Shown here piece by piece: positions 52,442 through 60,964 of a stretch of DNA of 64,000 nt. The notes beneath the pieces are model-generated. The model was not told the origin of the DNA. It saw only the letters and a program-made list of their open reading frames with translations, and did not search any database. Source of the stretch: Luteolibacter ambystomatis (GTDB lineage: Bacteria; Verrucomicrobiota; Verrucomicrobiia; Verrucomicrobiales; Akkermansiaceae). The position numbers were made by a program, and so were the translations under genes. Within the stretch, counting starts at the first letter, position 1. Each line of letters begins with the position of its first letter. The stretch covers positions 4,785,754 to 4,849,753 of the forward strand of contig NZ_CP073100.1 in the NCBI RefSeq assembly GCF_018137965.1, read 5' to 3'.

Positions 52442-53416
52442 ATGAAACCATTTCACTCCTTCGCCATGCTCGCCGCGATCGCCGCGGTCGGTCAGGCATT
52501 TGCTGTTGACGCCACCACCACGCCGGTTGGCTATGAATCCCTGCCTTTGACTGCAGGCTTCAACTACGTTGGCCTGCGTCTGCAGTCGCCGGTGGTTGTT
52601 GCTGGCAAGCTCACGGCGGTGACGGCAACTTCGATCAGCGATTCCAGCGTGAATTTCGGAACCCTGCTGACCGGAACCTCCACTTACATTCTTGAAGTGA
52701 CGAACGCCAATGGCGTCACCCAGGAATTCTTGGGTTCGAGCGCGAGCGGCAGCACCATCACTCTTCCGGTGGACCTGACCTCCAAGGCTGCGGTCAATGA
52801 CTCTTACAAGATTCGTGCTGCGGCGACCCTCAATTCCGTCTTCGGTGCCAGCAATTCCGCTGGGCTTGGCACGGGTTTCTTCGGTCCCGGCACGGACTTG
52901 GTTTACCTTCCGAACGGTGCGGGTGGTTTCGACCAGTATTATTATGACGATGGCCAGGCAACTTGGGCGGACATCAACGCCAATCCGGTGAACGGTGCTC
53001 AGGTGGCAATCCCATACAGCGATAGCGTTATTCTCAGCCTTGGCGCCCCGGTTAATCTGGTTGTCAGCGGCGAGGTGAAGACGACCGCGACTGCCTACGC
53101 CCTTACTGCGAATTCCTTCAACTACACCGGCAGTGTTTATCCCGCCGGCTCGACCCTTGCGTCGGCCTTTAACGCGGCTCTGCCGAACATCGACAAGGGC
53201 TTCTTCGGTCCTGCGGGCGACATCTTCTACGTTTCGAACGGAGCGGGTGGCTTTAACCAATATTACTACGACGATGGTCAGGCCTCCTGGGCCGACATCA
53301 ATGCCAATCCGGTGGATGCAACCACCATCTCCCTGCCTTCCGGTGTTGTGATCTACAACGATGGCGCTGCTGCCAACCTTGTGGCTTCCGCTCCGGCCAG
53401 CTATTCCTCCCTCTGA
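52442..53416 (+). CDS. TIGR02597-type secreted protein with internal duplication
   Basis: A 324-residue exported protein with signal peptide (HSFAMLAAIAAVGQAFA). It follows the pattern of the TIGR02597 family known from Verrucomicrobia: TTPVGYESLPLTAGFNYVGL at the start and two copies of a block near residues 150-180 and 255-285, reading YLPNGAGGFDQYYYDDG and YVSNGAGGFNQYYYDDG, each followed by ADINANPV. The function is unknown. It is followed after 37 bases by a PEP-CTERM gene, and one terminator closes both, so they form an operon. Confidence 0.85.
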   Translation: MKPFHSFAMLAAIAAVGQAFAVDATTTPVGYESLPLTAGFNYVGLRLQSPVVVAGKLTAVTATSISDSSVNFGTLLTGTSTYILEVTNANGVTQEFLGSSASGSTITLPVDLTSKAAVNDSYKIRAAATLNSVFGASNSAGLGTGFFGPGTDLVYLPNGAGGFDQYYYDDGQATWADINANPVNGAQVAIPYSDSVILSLGAPVNLVVSGEVKTTATAYALTANSFNYTGSVYPAGSTLASAFNAALPNIDKGFFGPAGDIFYVSNGAGGFNQYYYDDGQASWADINANPVDATTISLPSGVVIYNDGAAANLVASAPASYSSL

Positions 53417-53453
53417 TTTTTACGAAGCCAACATTCCAAGCGATTTTTGATCT

Positions 53454-54086
53454 ATGAAATTAACCGCCTTTTTTGCCGCCCTTGTGGCTACCGTTTCGAT
53501 GGCAAATGCCGCTGTCACGGTGACCGTTCGTAACTTCAGCAGCGCTACCGTGGGTGTTCCGATCGTGAACTCCGCTGGCGTGCCGCTTGACCAAGGTCAG
53601 GCCTTTGCTTCTGCCGGTATTTTCACCTCCGTGCCGAATTTCAGCACCGCGACTGCCGCTCAGATTCTTGCCGCATTCACTCCGCTTGACTCCACTCCGG
53701 TGGCTTTGAATGCGACGTTCGACGGTCTGTTCAGTGCTGCTGACATGAGCGGTGGTGCCTATCCCGGTGGTTTCTCCGGTTCGAACGCTTACATTGTTGT
53801 GGGTAACAACGCGACCCTCGCGAGCTCCACCGCAGTTGCCGTCTATTTCGTGTCTGGCAACGTGTTCACGCCTGTTGACGGTGTGGGTAACGCCAGCGTG
53901 ACCCTCAGCGGCACCACCACTGCCGGTTGGGTGTATGGAACGCTTACGCCTGTGACCGTGCAGCCGAGCTTGGCGAATGCGGCGTTCACCACGGGTGTCC
54001 AGCTGATTTCCGCTCCTGTGCCGGAGCCTTCCGCCGCCCTCTTGGGTGTCTTTGGCGCTCTTGGCCTTCTCCGCCGCCGTCGCTAA
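53454..54086 (+). CDS. PEP-CTERM sorting-signal secreted protein (copy 2 of 3)
   Basis: A 210-residue protein with signal peptide (residues 1-19) and a small beta-rich domain (VTVTVRNFSSATVGVPIVNS at the start, SNAYIVVGNNATLAS in the middle). The C-terminus is VPEPSAALLG, a hydrophobic segment, then RRRR, the PEP-CTERM signal. It is the second gene of an operon with the TIGR02597-type gene, suggesting the two secreted proteins work together. A 12-bp-stem terminator follows within 25 bases. Confidence 0.9.
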   Translation: MKLTAFFAALVATVSMANAAVTVTVRNFSSATVGVPIVNSAGVPLDQGQAFASAGIFTSVPNFSTATAAQILAAFTPLDSTPVALNATFDGLFSAADMSGGAYPGGFSGSNAYIVVGNNATLASSTAVAVYFVSGNVFTPVDGVGNASVTLSGTTTAGWVYGTLTPVTVQPSLANAAFTTGVQLISAPVPEPSAALLGVFGALGLLRRRR

Positions 54087-54110
54087 TACGGTTTCTGAGA
54101 AGAATTTTCA

Positions 54111-54142
54111 AAAGGGGCGGGTTTTACCCGCCCCTTTTTTTT
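54111..54142 (+). terminator. Strong rho-independent terminator after the secreted-protein operon
   Basis: AAAGGGGCGGGT (54111-54122) pairs perfectly with ACCCGCCCCTTT (54126-54137) around a three-base loop, followed by a T-run to 54142. It is the strongest intrinsic terminator seen in the window. Confidence 0.95.
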
Positions 54143-54238
54143 GGCGAAAGAGAAGGAAAGAAGAGAAGCTCGAATCATTTCGTGGGAATTCGTTTCCGGA
54201 GTGGCGCGTTTCGGCGGCTGTTGCCCCAATAGTCCCAC

Positions 54239-54266
54239 TTGAATCGAGATGAGAAGCCGGTAGCTT
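54239..54266 (+). promoter_or_regulatory. Candidate promoter of the gene at 54283
   Basis: TTGAAT (54239-54244), 16 bases, TAGCTT (54261-54266), with the ATG at 54283 about ten bases after the expected transcript start. This placement favours the ATG over the TTG at 54265, which would overlap the -10. Confidence 0.5.
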
Positions 54267-54282
54267 GAATCCAACGGATCAG

Positions 54283-54801
54283 ATGCGAAAGGAAACCTTG
54301 TTGATGGGGGCGGGAGGGCTTGTGGTGGTCGTCACTGGATTCTATTTCCTGCGACCTCCAGCCACGGAGGTCAATTCAGGCAGCGGAGTGGCAGCGGATG
54401 GTCATTCTGCCGGGCGACCCAAAGCTGCAGCCGCTACCGAGACCCAGCCTCGGCCGCTGGTAGGAGGGAAACTGGTGGTCGTGGAAGGGCGGGTGGGACC
54501 CAAGGCAAGCCAGGGAACAGTCAGGCTGAAGCGTTTGGACGGAGCCCTCATTTCCGCCCAGGAGCTGACCATTGAAGAAGATGGCGGAGTCATCTTGATG
54601 GCCCCGGTGACAGTAGTAATGGAAAATGGAGGAGAAGCCATTCTGCGGGAAGGCTCCGTGACGGTGGACTTGGATGGCCTGATGAAGCCCTCGGGTGGAA
54701 AATTCGAAGTGGTCCGGCAACCAGCGAACCATAAGGGCGCCCCGGGCAAAGCTCCCGAGCTCCCGGCGCTGCCGCCATTACCTGAAAAGCGTTCGGAGTG
54801 A
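54283..54801 (+). CDS. Hypothetical membrane-anchored protein (172 aa)
   Basis: A single N-terminal transmembrane segment (about residues 5-24, LLMGAGGLVVVVTGFYFL) is followed by a low-complexity linker (about 28-55) and a small beta domain with GKLVVVEGRVGPKASQGTVRLKR and REGSVTVDLDGL, then a Pro/Lys-rich tail. No family is recognised. It is a single-gene unit lying between the secreted-protein operon and the DUF1802 gene, on which it converges. Confidence 0.7.
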   Translation: MRKETLLMGAGGLVVVVTGFYFLRPPATEVNSGSGVAADGHSAGRPKAAAATETQPRPLVGGKLVVVEGRVGPKASQGTVRLKRLDGALISAQELTIEEDGGVILMAPVTVVMENGGEAILREGSVTVDLDGLMKPSGGKFEVVRQPANHKGAPGKAPELPALPPLPEKRSE

Positions 54802-54857
54802 CGGCTTCAACCCATCAGGGGTCTTCATCTTCGTGGTGCCCTCGCCCGGGGCCCCGG

Positions 54858-55406
54858 CTACATGGAGATCAGTTCAAGGAGTCGATTCGAAGGGATCGGC
54901 CTTGCGGAGGTGAGAATATCTTCAGGAGGTGGCGGCAGATTCACCCAGCTCCGGCAGCCACCGTATTTTGGAGCATAGGGGAATTCCCAAGGTTCGGCGA
55001 GTTGGCTGACTTGGACGAGCGCCACGTGGATGCTGCCTGCTGTCATGCCTTTGCCTTCCCAGTCGAAGCGCTCGCGGACAAGGTCGGGAGCATAGATGTG
55101 ATAAGGTGCCAGAGCTTCGACCTGCGACCAATCGGCCAAGGTCTTCGCCCAAATGGCTTTGGCGTGGTGCGTGATGCGAACGAGGTCGCCGGGCTGCCAC
55201 TCGGGCATGGGACTCACCGAGCCCTCGGTCACATGATCGCCCTGGGCATGGAATCGGGTCGGGAAGAGAAAGAAGGATTCGTGGGCGAAGGAAAAACCGG
55301 CGCGCCCTTCATGAATGCCACCCTTGCGCAGGATTACCGTCTGGCGGCCGGACGCGAGCGCGTCACAAACCACCTGCCATTCCTTGAAGCCGATCGCGTC
55401 TGACAT
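54858..55406 (-). CDS. DUF1802 family protein
   Basis: A 182-residue soluble protein matching DUF1802: AIGFKEWQVVCDALASGRQTVILRKGGIHEG at the N-terminus and FFLFPTRFHAQGDHV, both conserved in the family. The function is unknown; the GxGE-like RKGGI element resembles proteins that handle nucleic acids or nucleotides, but nothing can be claimed. The start at 55406 is the family-typical one. It is divergent from metX, with 108 bases between the starts. Confidence 0.88.
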   Translation of the reverse strand: MSDAIGFKEWQVVCDALASGRQTVILRKGGIHEGRAGFSFAHESFFLFPTRFHAQGDHVTEGSVSPMPEWQPGDLVRITHHAKAIWAKTLADWSQVEALAPYHIYAPDLVRERFDWEGKGMTAGSIHVALVQVSQLAEPWEFPYAPKYGGCRSWVNLPPPPEDILTSARPIPSNRLLELISM

Positions 55407-55419
55407 GGGTGAAGACTCC

Positions 55420-55433
55420 GGAATCCGGATTCC
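55420..55433. promoter_or_regulatory. 14-bp palindrome between the DUF1802 and metX genes
   Basis: GGAATCC directly followed by GGATTCC, with further GGATTC-like half-sites on the metX side (TCCAGAATCCAGAG). It lies 14 bases upstream of the DUF1802 start and could be an operator for either divergent gene. Confidence 0.4.
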
Positions 55434-55478
55434 AGAATCCAGAGAAGAAATCGGGGATGGGTAGGGGAGGATGTGCTC

Positions 55479-55507
55479 TGGACTCCGGAGGGCGGGGCTA
55501 CTAGCGT
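55479..55507 (+). promoter_or_regulatory. Candidate metX promoter (leaderless spacing)
   Basis: TGGACT (55479-55484), 17 bases, TAGCGT (55502-55507), then seven bases to the ATG at 55515. The same TAGCGT occurs before ileS. Confidence 0.55.
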
Positions 55508-55514
55508 CCCGCCC

Positions 55515-56666
55515 ATGTCGAACGTCACCACCCGCTTTTTCCATACGGGAAGCGCCACCGATCCGATCCGTTTACGCGACGGCGGAGAGATGGAGGAGGT
55601 GACGCTGGCCTATGAAACCTGGGGTGAACTGAATGAGGATCGTTCCAATGCGATCCTGCTGTTTCACGCTCTTTCCGGTTCGCATCATGCCGCCGGCTTC
55701 AATCCGGATATTGAGGCGATCAACGGCATCTGGCAGCCGGAGCTGCATGAAGGCTGGTGGTCCGACATGATCGGGCCGGGCCTCGCGCTCGATACGAACC
55801 GCTATTTCATCATCTGTGCCAACTACCTCGGCGGCTGCTATGGTTCCAGTGGCCCCGCGTCGTTGGACCCGGAAACGGGCAAGCCGTGGGGCTCCAGGTT
55901 TCCTCATGTGACTGCCGCCGATCAGGTGGAGATCCAGGCCCGCTTGCTGGACGACTTCGGCATCGGGAAACTGGTGGCCGTGATCGGACCTTCCGTCGGT
56001 GGCCTTCTGGCACTGGCCTTCGCCACAAGATTCCCGCACCGCGTGGCAAACGTGGTTTCCATCGCTTCCGGCTATAAAACCACGGTGCTCAACCGTCTGG
56101 TGCTGTTCGAGCAGATTCTCGCCATCGAGAACGATCCGAACTTCAATGGCGGTGACTACTACGAAGGTGCTCCGCCGCTCTACGGCCTGGCACTGGCCCG
56201 TATGATCTCCCACAAGACCTTCGTCCACCTCGATGCGATCGAGCGCCGCGCCCGTCAGGACGTGGTGCAGCCGGATGACGTGCTGGCATGGTACCGTGTG
56301 CGGGACCAGTTTCAGAGCTATATGCTGCATCAGGGGAAGAAGTTCGTGAAACGCTTCGATGCGAATACCTATCTCCGGATCAATGACATGTGGTCGCGGT
56401 TCGATGGTGCGCAGGAAGGGGATGCCGGTTCTCCGGAGGATCTTTTCGCCCGGGTGAAGGATGCGGGCCAGAAGTGGCTGGTTTTCTCCATCGACTCGGA
56501 CTTCTGCTTTTATCCCGAGGAGCAAACGGAACTCGTCACCCACCTTGAGAAGGCCAAGGTGGATGTGATGCACATCACCGTGCATTCGGACAAGGGTCAC
56601 GACTCGTTCCTGCTGGAACCGAATCTGTACACGCCCCATATCGCGTGGGTGCTGGGTCGCGCCTGA
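55515..56666 (+). CDS. metX: Homoserine O-acyltransferase (MetX, HAT/HST type)
   Basis: A 383-residue alpha/beta-hydrolase of methionine synthesis that activates homoserine with an acyl-CoA. The N-terminal part reads LAYETWGELNEDRSNAILLFHALSGSHHAAG. The nucleophile elbow near residue 160 reads GPSVGG rather than the more usual GGSMGG. The catalytic Asp is in FSIDSDFCFYP (about 326) and the His in SDKGHDSFLLE (about 360). Acetyl versus succinyl specificity cannot be settled from sequence alone. No other methionine gene is adjacent. Confidence 0.92.
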   Translation: MSNVTTRFFHTGSATDPIRLRDGGEMEEVTLAYETWGELNEDRSNAILLFHALSGSHHAAGFNPDIEAINGIWQPELHEGWWSDMIGPGLALDTNRYFIICANYLGGCYGSSGPASLDPETGKPWGSRFPHVTAADQVEIQARLLDDFGIGKLVAVIGPSVGGLLALAFATRFPHRVANVVSIASGYKTTVLNRLVLFEQILAIENDPNFNGGDYYEGAPPLYGLALARMISHKTFVHLDAIERRARQDVVQPDDVLAWYRVRDQFQSYMLHQGKKFVKRFDANTYLRINDMWSRFDGAQEGDAGSPEDLFARVKDAGQKWLVFSIDSDFCFYPEEQTELVTHLEKAKVDVMHITVHSDKGHDSFLLEPNLYTPHIAWVLGRA

Positions 56667-56775
56667 GCAGACCCGGTTCGGTGGAAGAGCTGCTGCAACA
56701 CATCCCGCTTCCACCAGGAGAGCGTTGGGGTGGGTTGTGCCTTCGTTCCTCTCCCGCGAAATGCCGCATGTTCCT

Positions 56776-56829
56776 ACGTAAAAACCAGTTACGTGATGGG
56801 ATATACGCGATCTCGTTAAGCTTGCTTAA
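56776..56829. repeat. Two small inverted repeats in the metX-PEP-CTERM gap
   Basis: ACGTAA (56776-56781) with TTACGT (56789-56794), and TTAAGC (56816-56821) with GCTTAA (56824-56829). Both lie in the AT-rich centre of the 273-base gene-free region 56667-56939. They could be regulatory sites for the PEP-CTERM gene that starts at 56940; no gene or RNA is recognised there. Confidence 0.35.
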
Positions 56830-56939
56830 GGATTTTTAATTGTGCGCCGACCTGTTGTGGCCGATTTTGTGCCCGCGCGATTCGGCCTCCCAAGTCCCCC
56901 ACATGGCGGGCCGCCGTTCAAAGTTCACTCCCCCTCCCT

Positions 56940-57650
56940 ATGAAAAATATCTCCCTCGCGGGACTACTGTGTCGTCGTGCCCTCGTTCTGCTGGCCCTGA
57001 CTCCGGCAGCCATGGCGGCCACCGTGTTCACGGAGAACTTCTCCAGCACGACCCTCGTTGACAAACCGAACTCCTATTTGGGCGGTTACTATGGCAACCC
57101 GGTGAATTTCGGTGAATGGGCCCGCTCTGGTCCGACCATCAGCCTGTCTTCCGGCACGCTCCAGGTCTCCAGCGACAGCGGCTACCGGGGTGCGGCGATC
57201 CTGCTTTCCCCATCGCTGTTTCCCTCCGCCGGAGCCTACACCCTTTCGTTCGATGTCGTCAGCTACACCGGTGATGCCAATGACACGGCCACCGTGGCCG
57301 TCTGGCAGGGTTCCGGCTACGATATGAGCCGCTCGAGCGGAAATGCGCTCATCCTTCACACCCAGACCGGCCAATTGCAGGCCCTCGGCTCGGCGAGTTC
57401 CAGCATGCTGGTTTCGGGCAGCTACAATGCCGCGGCAACCGGGGTGACACTCGATTTCAACTACGATGGAGTTAGTACTGTCGCTCTGTTTTTCGGAGCG
57501 ACCACCGGTGGTTATCCGTTCCCCACGGTGCGGTATGACAATATCTCCGTGACCTCGAAGGCTGTGAGCGCGGTGCCGGAACCTTCGGCCGTGGCCATCC
57601 TTGCGCTGCCGCTCGGGCTCGCCCTGTGGCGCCGCAACCGCCGCGCCTGA
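56940..57650 (+). CDS. PEP-CTERM sorting-signal secreted protein (copy 3 of 3)
   Basis: A 236-residue exported protein with a signal peptide that ends near residue 26 (LALTPAAMAA). The body is a beta-sandwich-like domain (VFTENFSSTTLVDKPNSYLGGYYG, SFDVVSYTGDANDTATVAVWQG). The C-terminus is VPEPSAVAILA, a hydrophobic segment, then WRRNRRA, a PEP-CTERM signal with a basic end. It is a single gene and ends one base before the convergent phosphoesterase gene. Confidence 0.88.
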   Translation: MKNISLAGLLCRRALVLLALTPAAMAATVFTENFSSTTLVDKPNSYLGGYYGNPVNFGEWARSGPTISLSSGTLQVSSDSGYRGAAILLSPSLFPSAGAYTLSFDVVSYTGDANDTATVAVWQGSGYDMSRSSGNALILHTQTGQLQALGSASSSMLVSGSYNAAATGVTLDFNYDGVSTVALFFGATTGGYPFPTVRYDNISVTSKAVSAVPEPSAVAILALPLGLALWRRNRRA

Positions 57651-57651
57651 G

Positions 57652-58452
57652 CTACAGCCTCCATCGTGCGAAGGGAGCCTCCAGAGTGCAGGCTTCCGCA
57701 CTCTCCAGTACGCGTGAGCAGGTCAGCCACCCGTCCCGGATCTCCACGCAAGTGGCTTTGCCGGGAGGGAGGAAGGCACCCGTATTGATCACCAGCCTGC
57801 CGCGTCGCTGCCAGATTCCGCCGAGGTGGAAATGGCCGATGACGACGATCTCGGCCTTTGGGAAAAACTGCTCTGCGAATTCGGCGGCAGCACCTCCCTG
57901 TGAAAGCCACGCGTAAAGCATGTTGAGCGCCCGTTGCGGCGGGTGGGCCGCTTCCCAGACGCGCTGCCACAGCTTCTTGCCCTTTGGGAACACCCGCGGC
58001 ACCAGATTGCGGGCGATTTCCCGCGCCAGCCGGAGCCGTTCTCCGGCATCGCACGCGGCGGCATGATGTTCCCGCCAGAGACGGCGGATCATCTCCTGGC
58101 CATGGATCGCTTCCCGGCTCCAGGGCGAGCCATCGAAGAACAATGCGTCGCCGTGGGTAATCAGGATACGACCACCGGCCAATTCCAGCCAACCGGTGCC
58201 CGGCCAGCCCGGATCATGGTTCCCGGAGAGGAAGACCGGCTCGGCACCTTCCTCCGTGCAGATCGTCCGCAGTTCTTCCAACATCTTGGCCGACCGCTCG
58301 CGGAATGGAATCGCCAGCTCCTGCCACGTGTCGCCATTGAAAATGACCGTGCCCGCTCCAGCGATGAGCGGCCGCAGCGATTCCACCTGTCCGATCCGTG
58401 ACACACGGTGACCCAGGTGCAGGTCGGACAGGATGCGGATGGGTTCCTTCAT
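57652..58452 (-). CDS. Calcineurin-like metallophosphoesterase
   Basis: A 266-residue protein with the dimetal-site motifs of the family: ILSDLHLGH (DxH), FNGDTWQ (GD), LSGNHDPGW (GNHD), a later His in [11 protein letters not shown], and VIGHFHLGG (GHxH). It would hydrolyse phosphomonoesters or diesters; the substrate is unknown, and the architecture is similar to UDP-diacylglucosamine-hydrolase or nucleotidase types. The ATG at 58452 overlaps the stop codon of the SpoU gene by four bases, so the two are co-transcribed. Confidence 0.9.
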   Translation of the reverse strand: MKEPIRILSDLHLGHRVSRIGQVESLRPLIAGAGTVIFNGDTWQELAIPFRERSAKMLEELRTICTEEGAEPVFLSGNHDPGWPGTGWLELAGGRILITHGDALFFDGSPWSREAIHGQEMIRRLWREHHAAACDAGERLRLAREIARNLVPRVFPKGKKLWQRVWEAAHPPQRALNMLYAWLSQGGAAAEFAEQFFPKAEIVVIGHFHLGGIWQRRGRLVINTGAFLPPGKATCVEIRDGWLTCSRVLESAEACTLEAPFARWRL

Positions 58453-59105
58453 TTGCCGCCGCCCCGGCGCTGGCGGACGGCTTCGTAGAGGCACACTCCG
58501 GTGGCCACGGAAACGTTCAGGCACTCGACTTTCCCGGCCATCGGAATGGAGGCCAGGAAATCGCAATTCTCCTCGGTCAGGCGGCGCATGCCTTTCTCCT
58601 CCGCGCCCAGCACCAATCCCAGCGGACCCTTCAAATCGAGCTCATAGATCGATTTGTCCGCACGGTCGGAAGTGCCTACCAGCCACAGCCCGCCGGCTTT
58701 CAGCTTCTCCATCGTGCGCGCCAGATTGGTGACTTGCACGAAGGGCACATGATCGGAAGCCCCTACTGAAATCCGGCGGACGGTATCGGTGATGCCCACC
58801 GCCTTGTCCTTTGGCGCGACCACGGCATGAACGCCCGCGCCATCGGCGGTGCGGAGGATCGCGCCGAGATTGTGGGGATCCTGCACACAGTCGAGGATCA
58901 GGACGAACGCATCCTTCTTGTCCGCGAGCAGGGCGTAGAGATCCTCTTCATCCATCGAGGGCGTGGTTTCCTCGGTTTCACGGACGTGGCGGTTTTCGCG
59001 TGCCTGGTGTTCGTGGCGGCCGGGGCCGCGCGGACGTTGCTTCATGCGCGCGAGCATGGGGAGGCGGGGGAAGCCGGGCAATCCCGGATCGGTGGATGCG
59101 TTCAT
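58449..59105 (-). CDS. SpoU/TrmH-family rRNA/tRNA ribose methyltransferase (RlmB-like)
   Basis: A 218-residue protein if started at ATG 59105; ATGs at 59057 and 59045 are alternatives. The SpoU knot domain (about residues 60-218) has [38 protein letters not shown] and [22 protein letters not shown], the three SPOUT motifs. The N-terminal substrate-binding domain of full-length RlmB is missing or reduced to a basic tail ([13 protein letters not shown]), so the target (23S rRNA G2251 or another) is uncertain. It is the first gene of an operon with the phosphoesterase. Confidence 0.87.
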   Translation of the reverse strand: MNASTDPGLPGFPRLPMLARMKQRPRGPGRHEHQARENRHVRETEETTPSMDEEDLYALLADKKDAFVLILDCVQDPHNLGAILRTADGAGVHAVVAPKDKAVGITDTVRRISVGASDHVPFVQVTNLARTMEKLKAGGLWLVGTSDRADKSIYELDLKGPLGLVLGAEEKGMRRLTEENCDFLASIPMAGKVECLNVSVATGVCLYEAVRQRRGGGK

Positions 59106-59156
59106 GACTTGCCGAAAAACGCGGGACCGGCGAGGATGCGGGAAACCGGAAATCTC

Positions 59157-60005
59157 ATGAAACTGGACGACCTGCGGGAGAGCGAGAATGTGGATGACAA
59201 TCGGGGTAGGGGCGGTGGCCGCGGCGGACTGGCCCTGGGAGGTACGGGCACGATCATCGTGGTCGTCATCCTGCTGCTGATGGGGAAGGACCCTCGGGCG
59301 CTCCTCAATATGGCGGATCAAGGCGGGCCGGTTGCCTCCGCTCCGGCTTCACCAGCGGATGAAAAGATGGTGTCCTTCGTGAAGAAGGTGCTCGGCAGCA
59401 CCGAGGATGTCTGGACCGTGGAGTTCCAGAAGCTGGGCCGGAACTACGACAAGCCGCGCCTCGAAATCTTCACCCAGCGCACCCAGTCCGGCTGTGGCCT
59501 GGCGGATGCCGGGATGGGTCCCTTCTATTGTCCTGCCGACCAGAAGGTGTACATCGATCTCTCCTTTTACCGGGAGTTGAAGGAGCGCTTCGGCGCGCCC
59601 GGGGATTTCGCCCAAGCCTATGTGATCGCCCATGAGGTCGGCCATCACATCCAGCACGAGCTCGGCTTGTCCCGGCCGCTGGACGAGGCGCGGTCACGTG
59701 GTGCCAGCCAGTCCGAGCAGAACGCGCTCTCCGTGCGCCTGGAACTCCAGGCCGATTTCCTCGCAGGCCTGTGGGCGCGCAAGCAGGATGACAAGAACAA
59801 GTTCCTCGAACCCGGGGACATCGAGGAGGCGATGCGCTGTGCCCAGGCGATTGGCGATGATACGCTGCAGAAGCAGGCCCAAGGCCGGGTCGTGCCGGAT
59901 TCCTTCACCCACGGTTCGTCCGCGCAGCGGGTGAAGTGGTTCATGAAGGGCTACCAGACCGGAGATATCCGGCAGGGCGATACCTTCAGCGCGCGGGATT
60001 TGTGA
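59157..60005 (+). CDS. Neutral zinc metallopeptidase (YpfJ family), membrane-anchored
   Basis: A 282-residue protein. The N-terminal [18 protein letters not shown] and a following transmembrane segment (about residues 25-42) are the family pattern. The zinc site is [10 protein letters not shown] (HExxH, near residue 160), with a further conserved block [13 protein letters not shown]. The cysteines in [18 protein letters not shown] are also conserved. The start at 59157 gives the family N-terminus. It is divergent from the SpoU gene. Confidence 0.93.
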   Translation: MKLDDLRESENVDDNRGRGGGRGGLALGGTGTIIVVVILLLMGKDPRALLNMADQGGPVASAPASPADEKMVSFVKKVLGSTEDVWTVEFQKLGRNYDKPRLEIFTQRTQSGCGLADAGMGPFYCPADQKVYIDLSFYRELKERFGAPGDFAQAYVIAHEVGHHIQHELGLSRPLDEARSRGASQSEQNALSVRLELQADFLAGLWARKQDDKNKFLEPGDIEEAMRCAQAIGDDTLQKQAQGRVVPDSFTHGSSAQRVKWFMKGYQTGDIRQGDTFSARDL

Positions 60006-60014
60006 GAGGCGGAC

Positions 60015-60290
60015 CTACCGCTCGATGCTGAAGCCGCGCACGCCTTCCAGCAGCGGAATGCTTTCGCTGCGGACGTGTTGGATATGGTGCGCCACAGCGG
60101 ACTCCTCGGTGATCTCTTTGAGGAAGTCCTCGAGCTCGTCCTTCTCCCCCATCATCTGCATCTCCACCGTGCCATCGGGAAGATTCCGCACCCAGCCGCA
60201 GACTTCGAAACCGCGGGCGAGATCCTTGGTCGTGTAGCGGAAGCCCACACCTTGGACGCGGCCTTCGAAGATGACGCGTTTGGCAATCAT
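60015..60290 (-). CDS. acyP: Acylphosphatase
   Basis: A 91-residue enzyme that hydrolyses acyl phosphates. The signature GRVQGVGFRYTT holds the catalytic Arg, and the second, GWVRNLPDGTVEMQMMG, holds the catalytic Asn. The ATG at 60290 overlaps the marC stop codon by four bases (ATGA), so it is the second gene of a marC-acyP operon. Confidence 0.95.
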   Translation of the reverse strand: MIAKRVIFEGRVQGVGFRYTTKDLARGFEVCGWVRNLPDGTVEMQMMGEKDELEDFLKEITEESAVAHHIQHVRSESIPLLEGVRGFSIER

Positions 60291-60880
60291 GAGGGGCCAG
60301 CGTGGGTGTAGGCCGCGAGCCCGTCGAGGAACATCTGCACCGCGATGAGGATGAGCAGCAACCCCATCAGCCGCTCCAGCGCGGCCGTGCCCTTGTTGCC
60401 CAGCAGCTTCAGGATCAGCGGTGAGATCAACAGGATCAAGGCGGCTGCTCCCCATGCGATGCCGAGCGCCAGCGCGGATTGCGTGCGCTGGTCGGGATAT
60501 TTGTTCGCGAGCAGCAACAGCAAGGCAATGGACGAAGGACCTGCGATCAATGGCACGGCGAGAGGAACGATGAACGGTTCGTCGGTGGTCGCATCCGTCA
60601 GCATCGACTTCGCGGGAAAGACCATCCCGAGCGCGATCAGGAACAACAGGATGCCACCCGAAATGCTCAGAGTCGCCGGGCGTACTCCGAGAACCGAAAG
60701 AATGGTCGAGCCCGCGAGCAGAAACCCCAACAACACGATGAGGGCGAAGATCAACTCGCGGATCATCACGCGCCGCCGCTTCTCCGGGGCCACCTTGGCG
60801 AGAATGGTGTGGAAGATCACCATGTTGCCGAAGGGATCGAAGACGAGGAACAACGTGAGGGCGGTGGCCGCGAGATTCAT
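60287..60880 (-). CDS. MarC-family (UPF0056) membrane protein
   Basis: A 197-residue protein with six transmembrane segments and the family-typical FLVFDPFGNMVIFHTI near the N-terminus and VPLAVPLIAGPSSIALLL near residue 110. Despite the name, the multiple-antibiotic-resistance link of E. coli MarC has not held up, and the function is unknown. It is the first gene of the marC-acyP operon; a terminator separates it from the gene upstream. Confidence 0.92.
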   Translation of the reverse strand: MNLAATALTLFLVFDPFGNMVIFHTILAKVAPEKRRRVMIRELIFALIVLLGFLLAGSTILSVLGVRPATLSISGGILLFLIALGMVFPAKSMLTDATTDEPFIVPLAVPLIAGPSSIALLLLLANKYPDQRTQSALALGIAWGAAALILLISPLILKLLGNKGTAALERLMGLLLILIAVQMFLDGLAAYTHAGPS

Positions 60881-60889
60881 GACGATGAT

Positions 60890-60926
60890 GGAAAAGACAA
60901 AACACCCGTGGCCGCGGAGCCACGGG
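60890..60926 (-). terminator. Rho-independent terminator between the gene at 60965 and marC
   Basis: On the minus strand CCCGTGGC and GCCACGGG form a perfect 8-bp stem (60905-60912 with 60919-60926) around a six-base loop, followed by TGTTTTGTCTTTT. It lies about 39 bases after the stop codon of the gene at 60965-61549. Confidence 0.8.
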
Positions 60927-60964
60927 CGGGATACAAACGAACCGAAGAAAAAAGCTGTGGCGGC

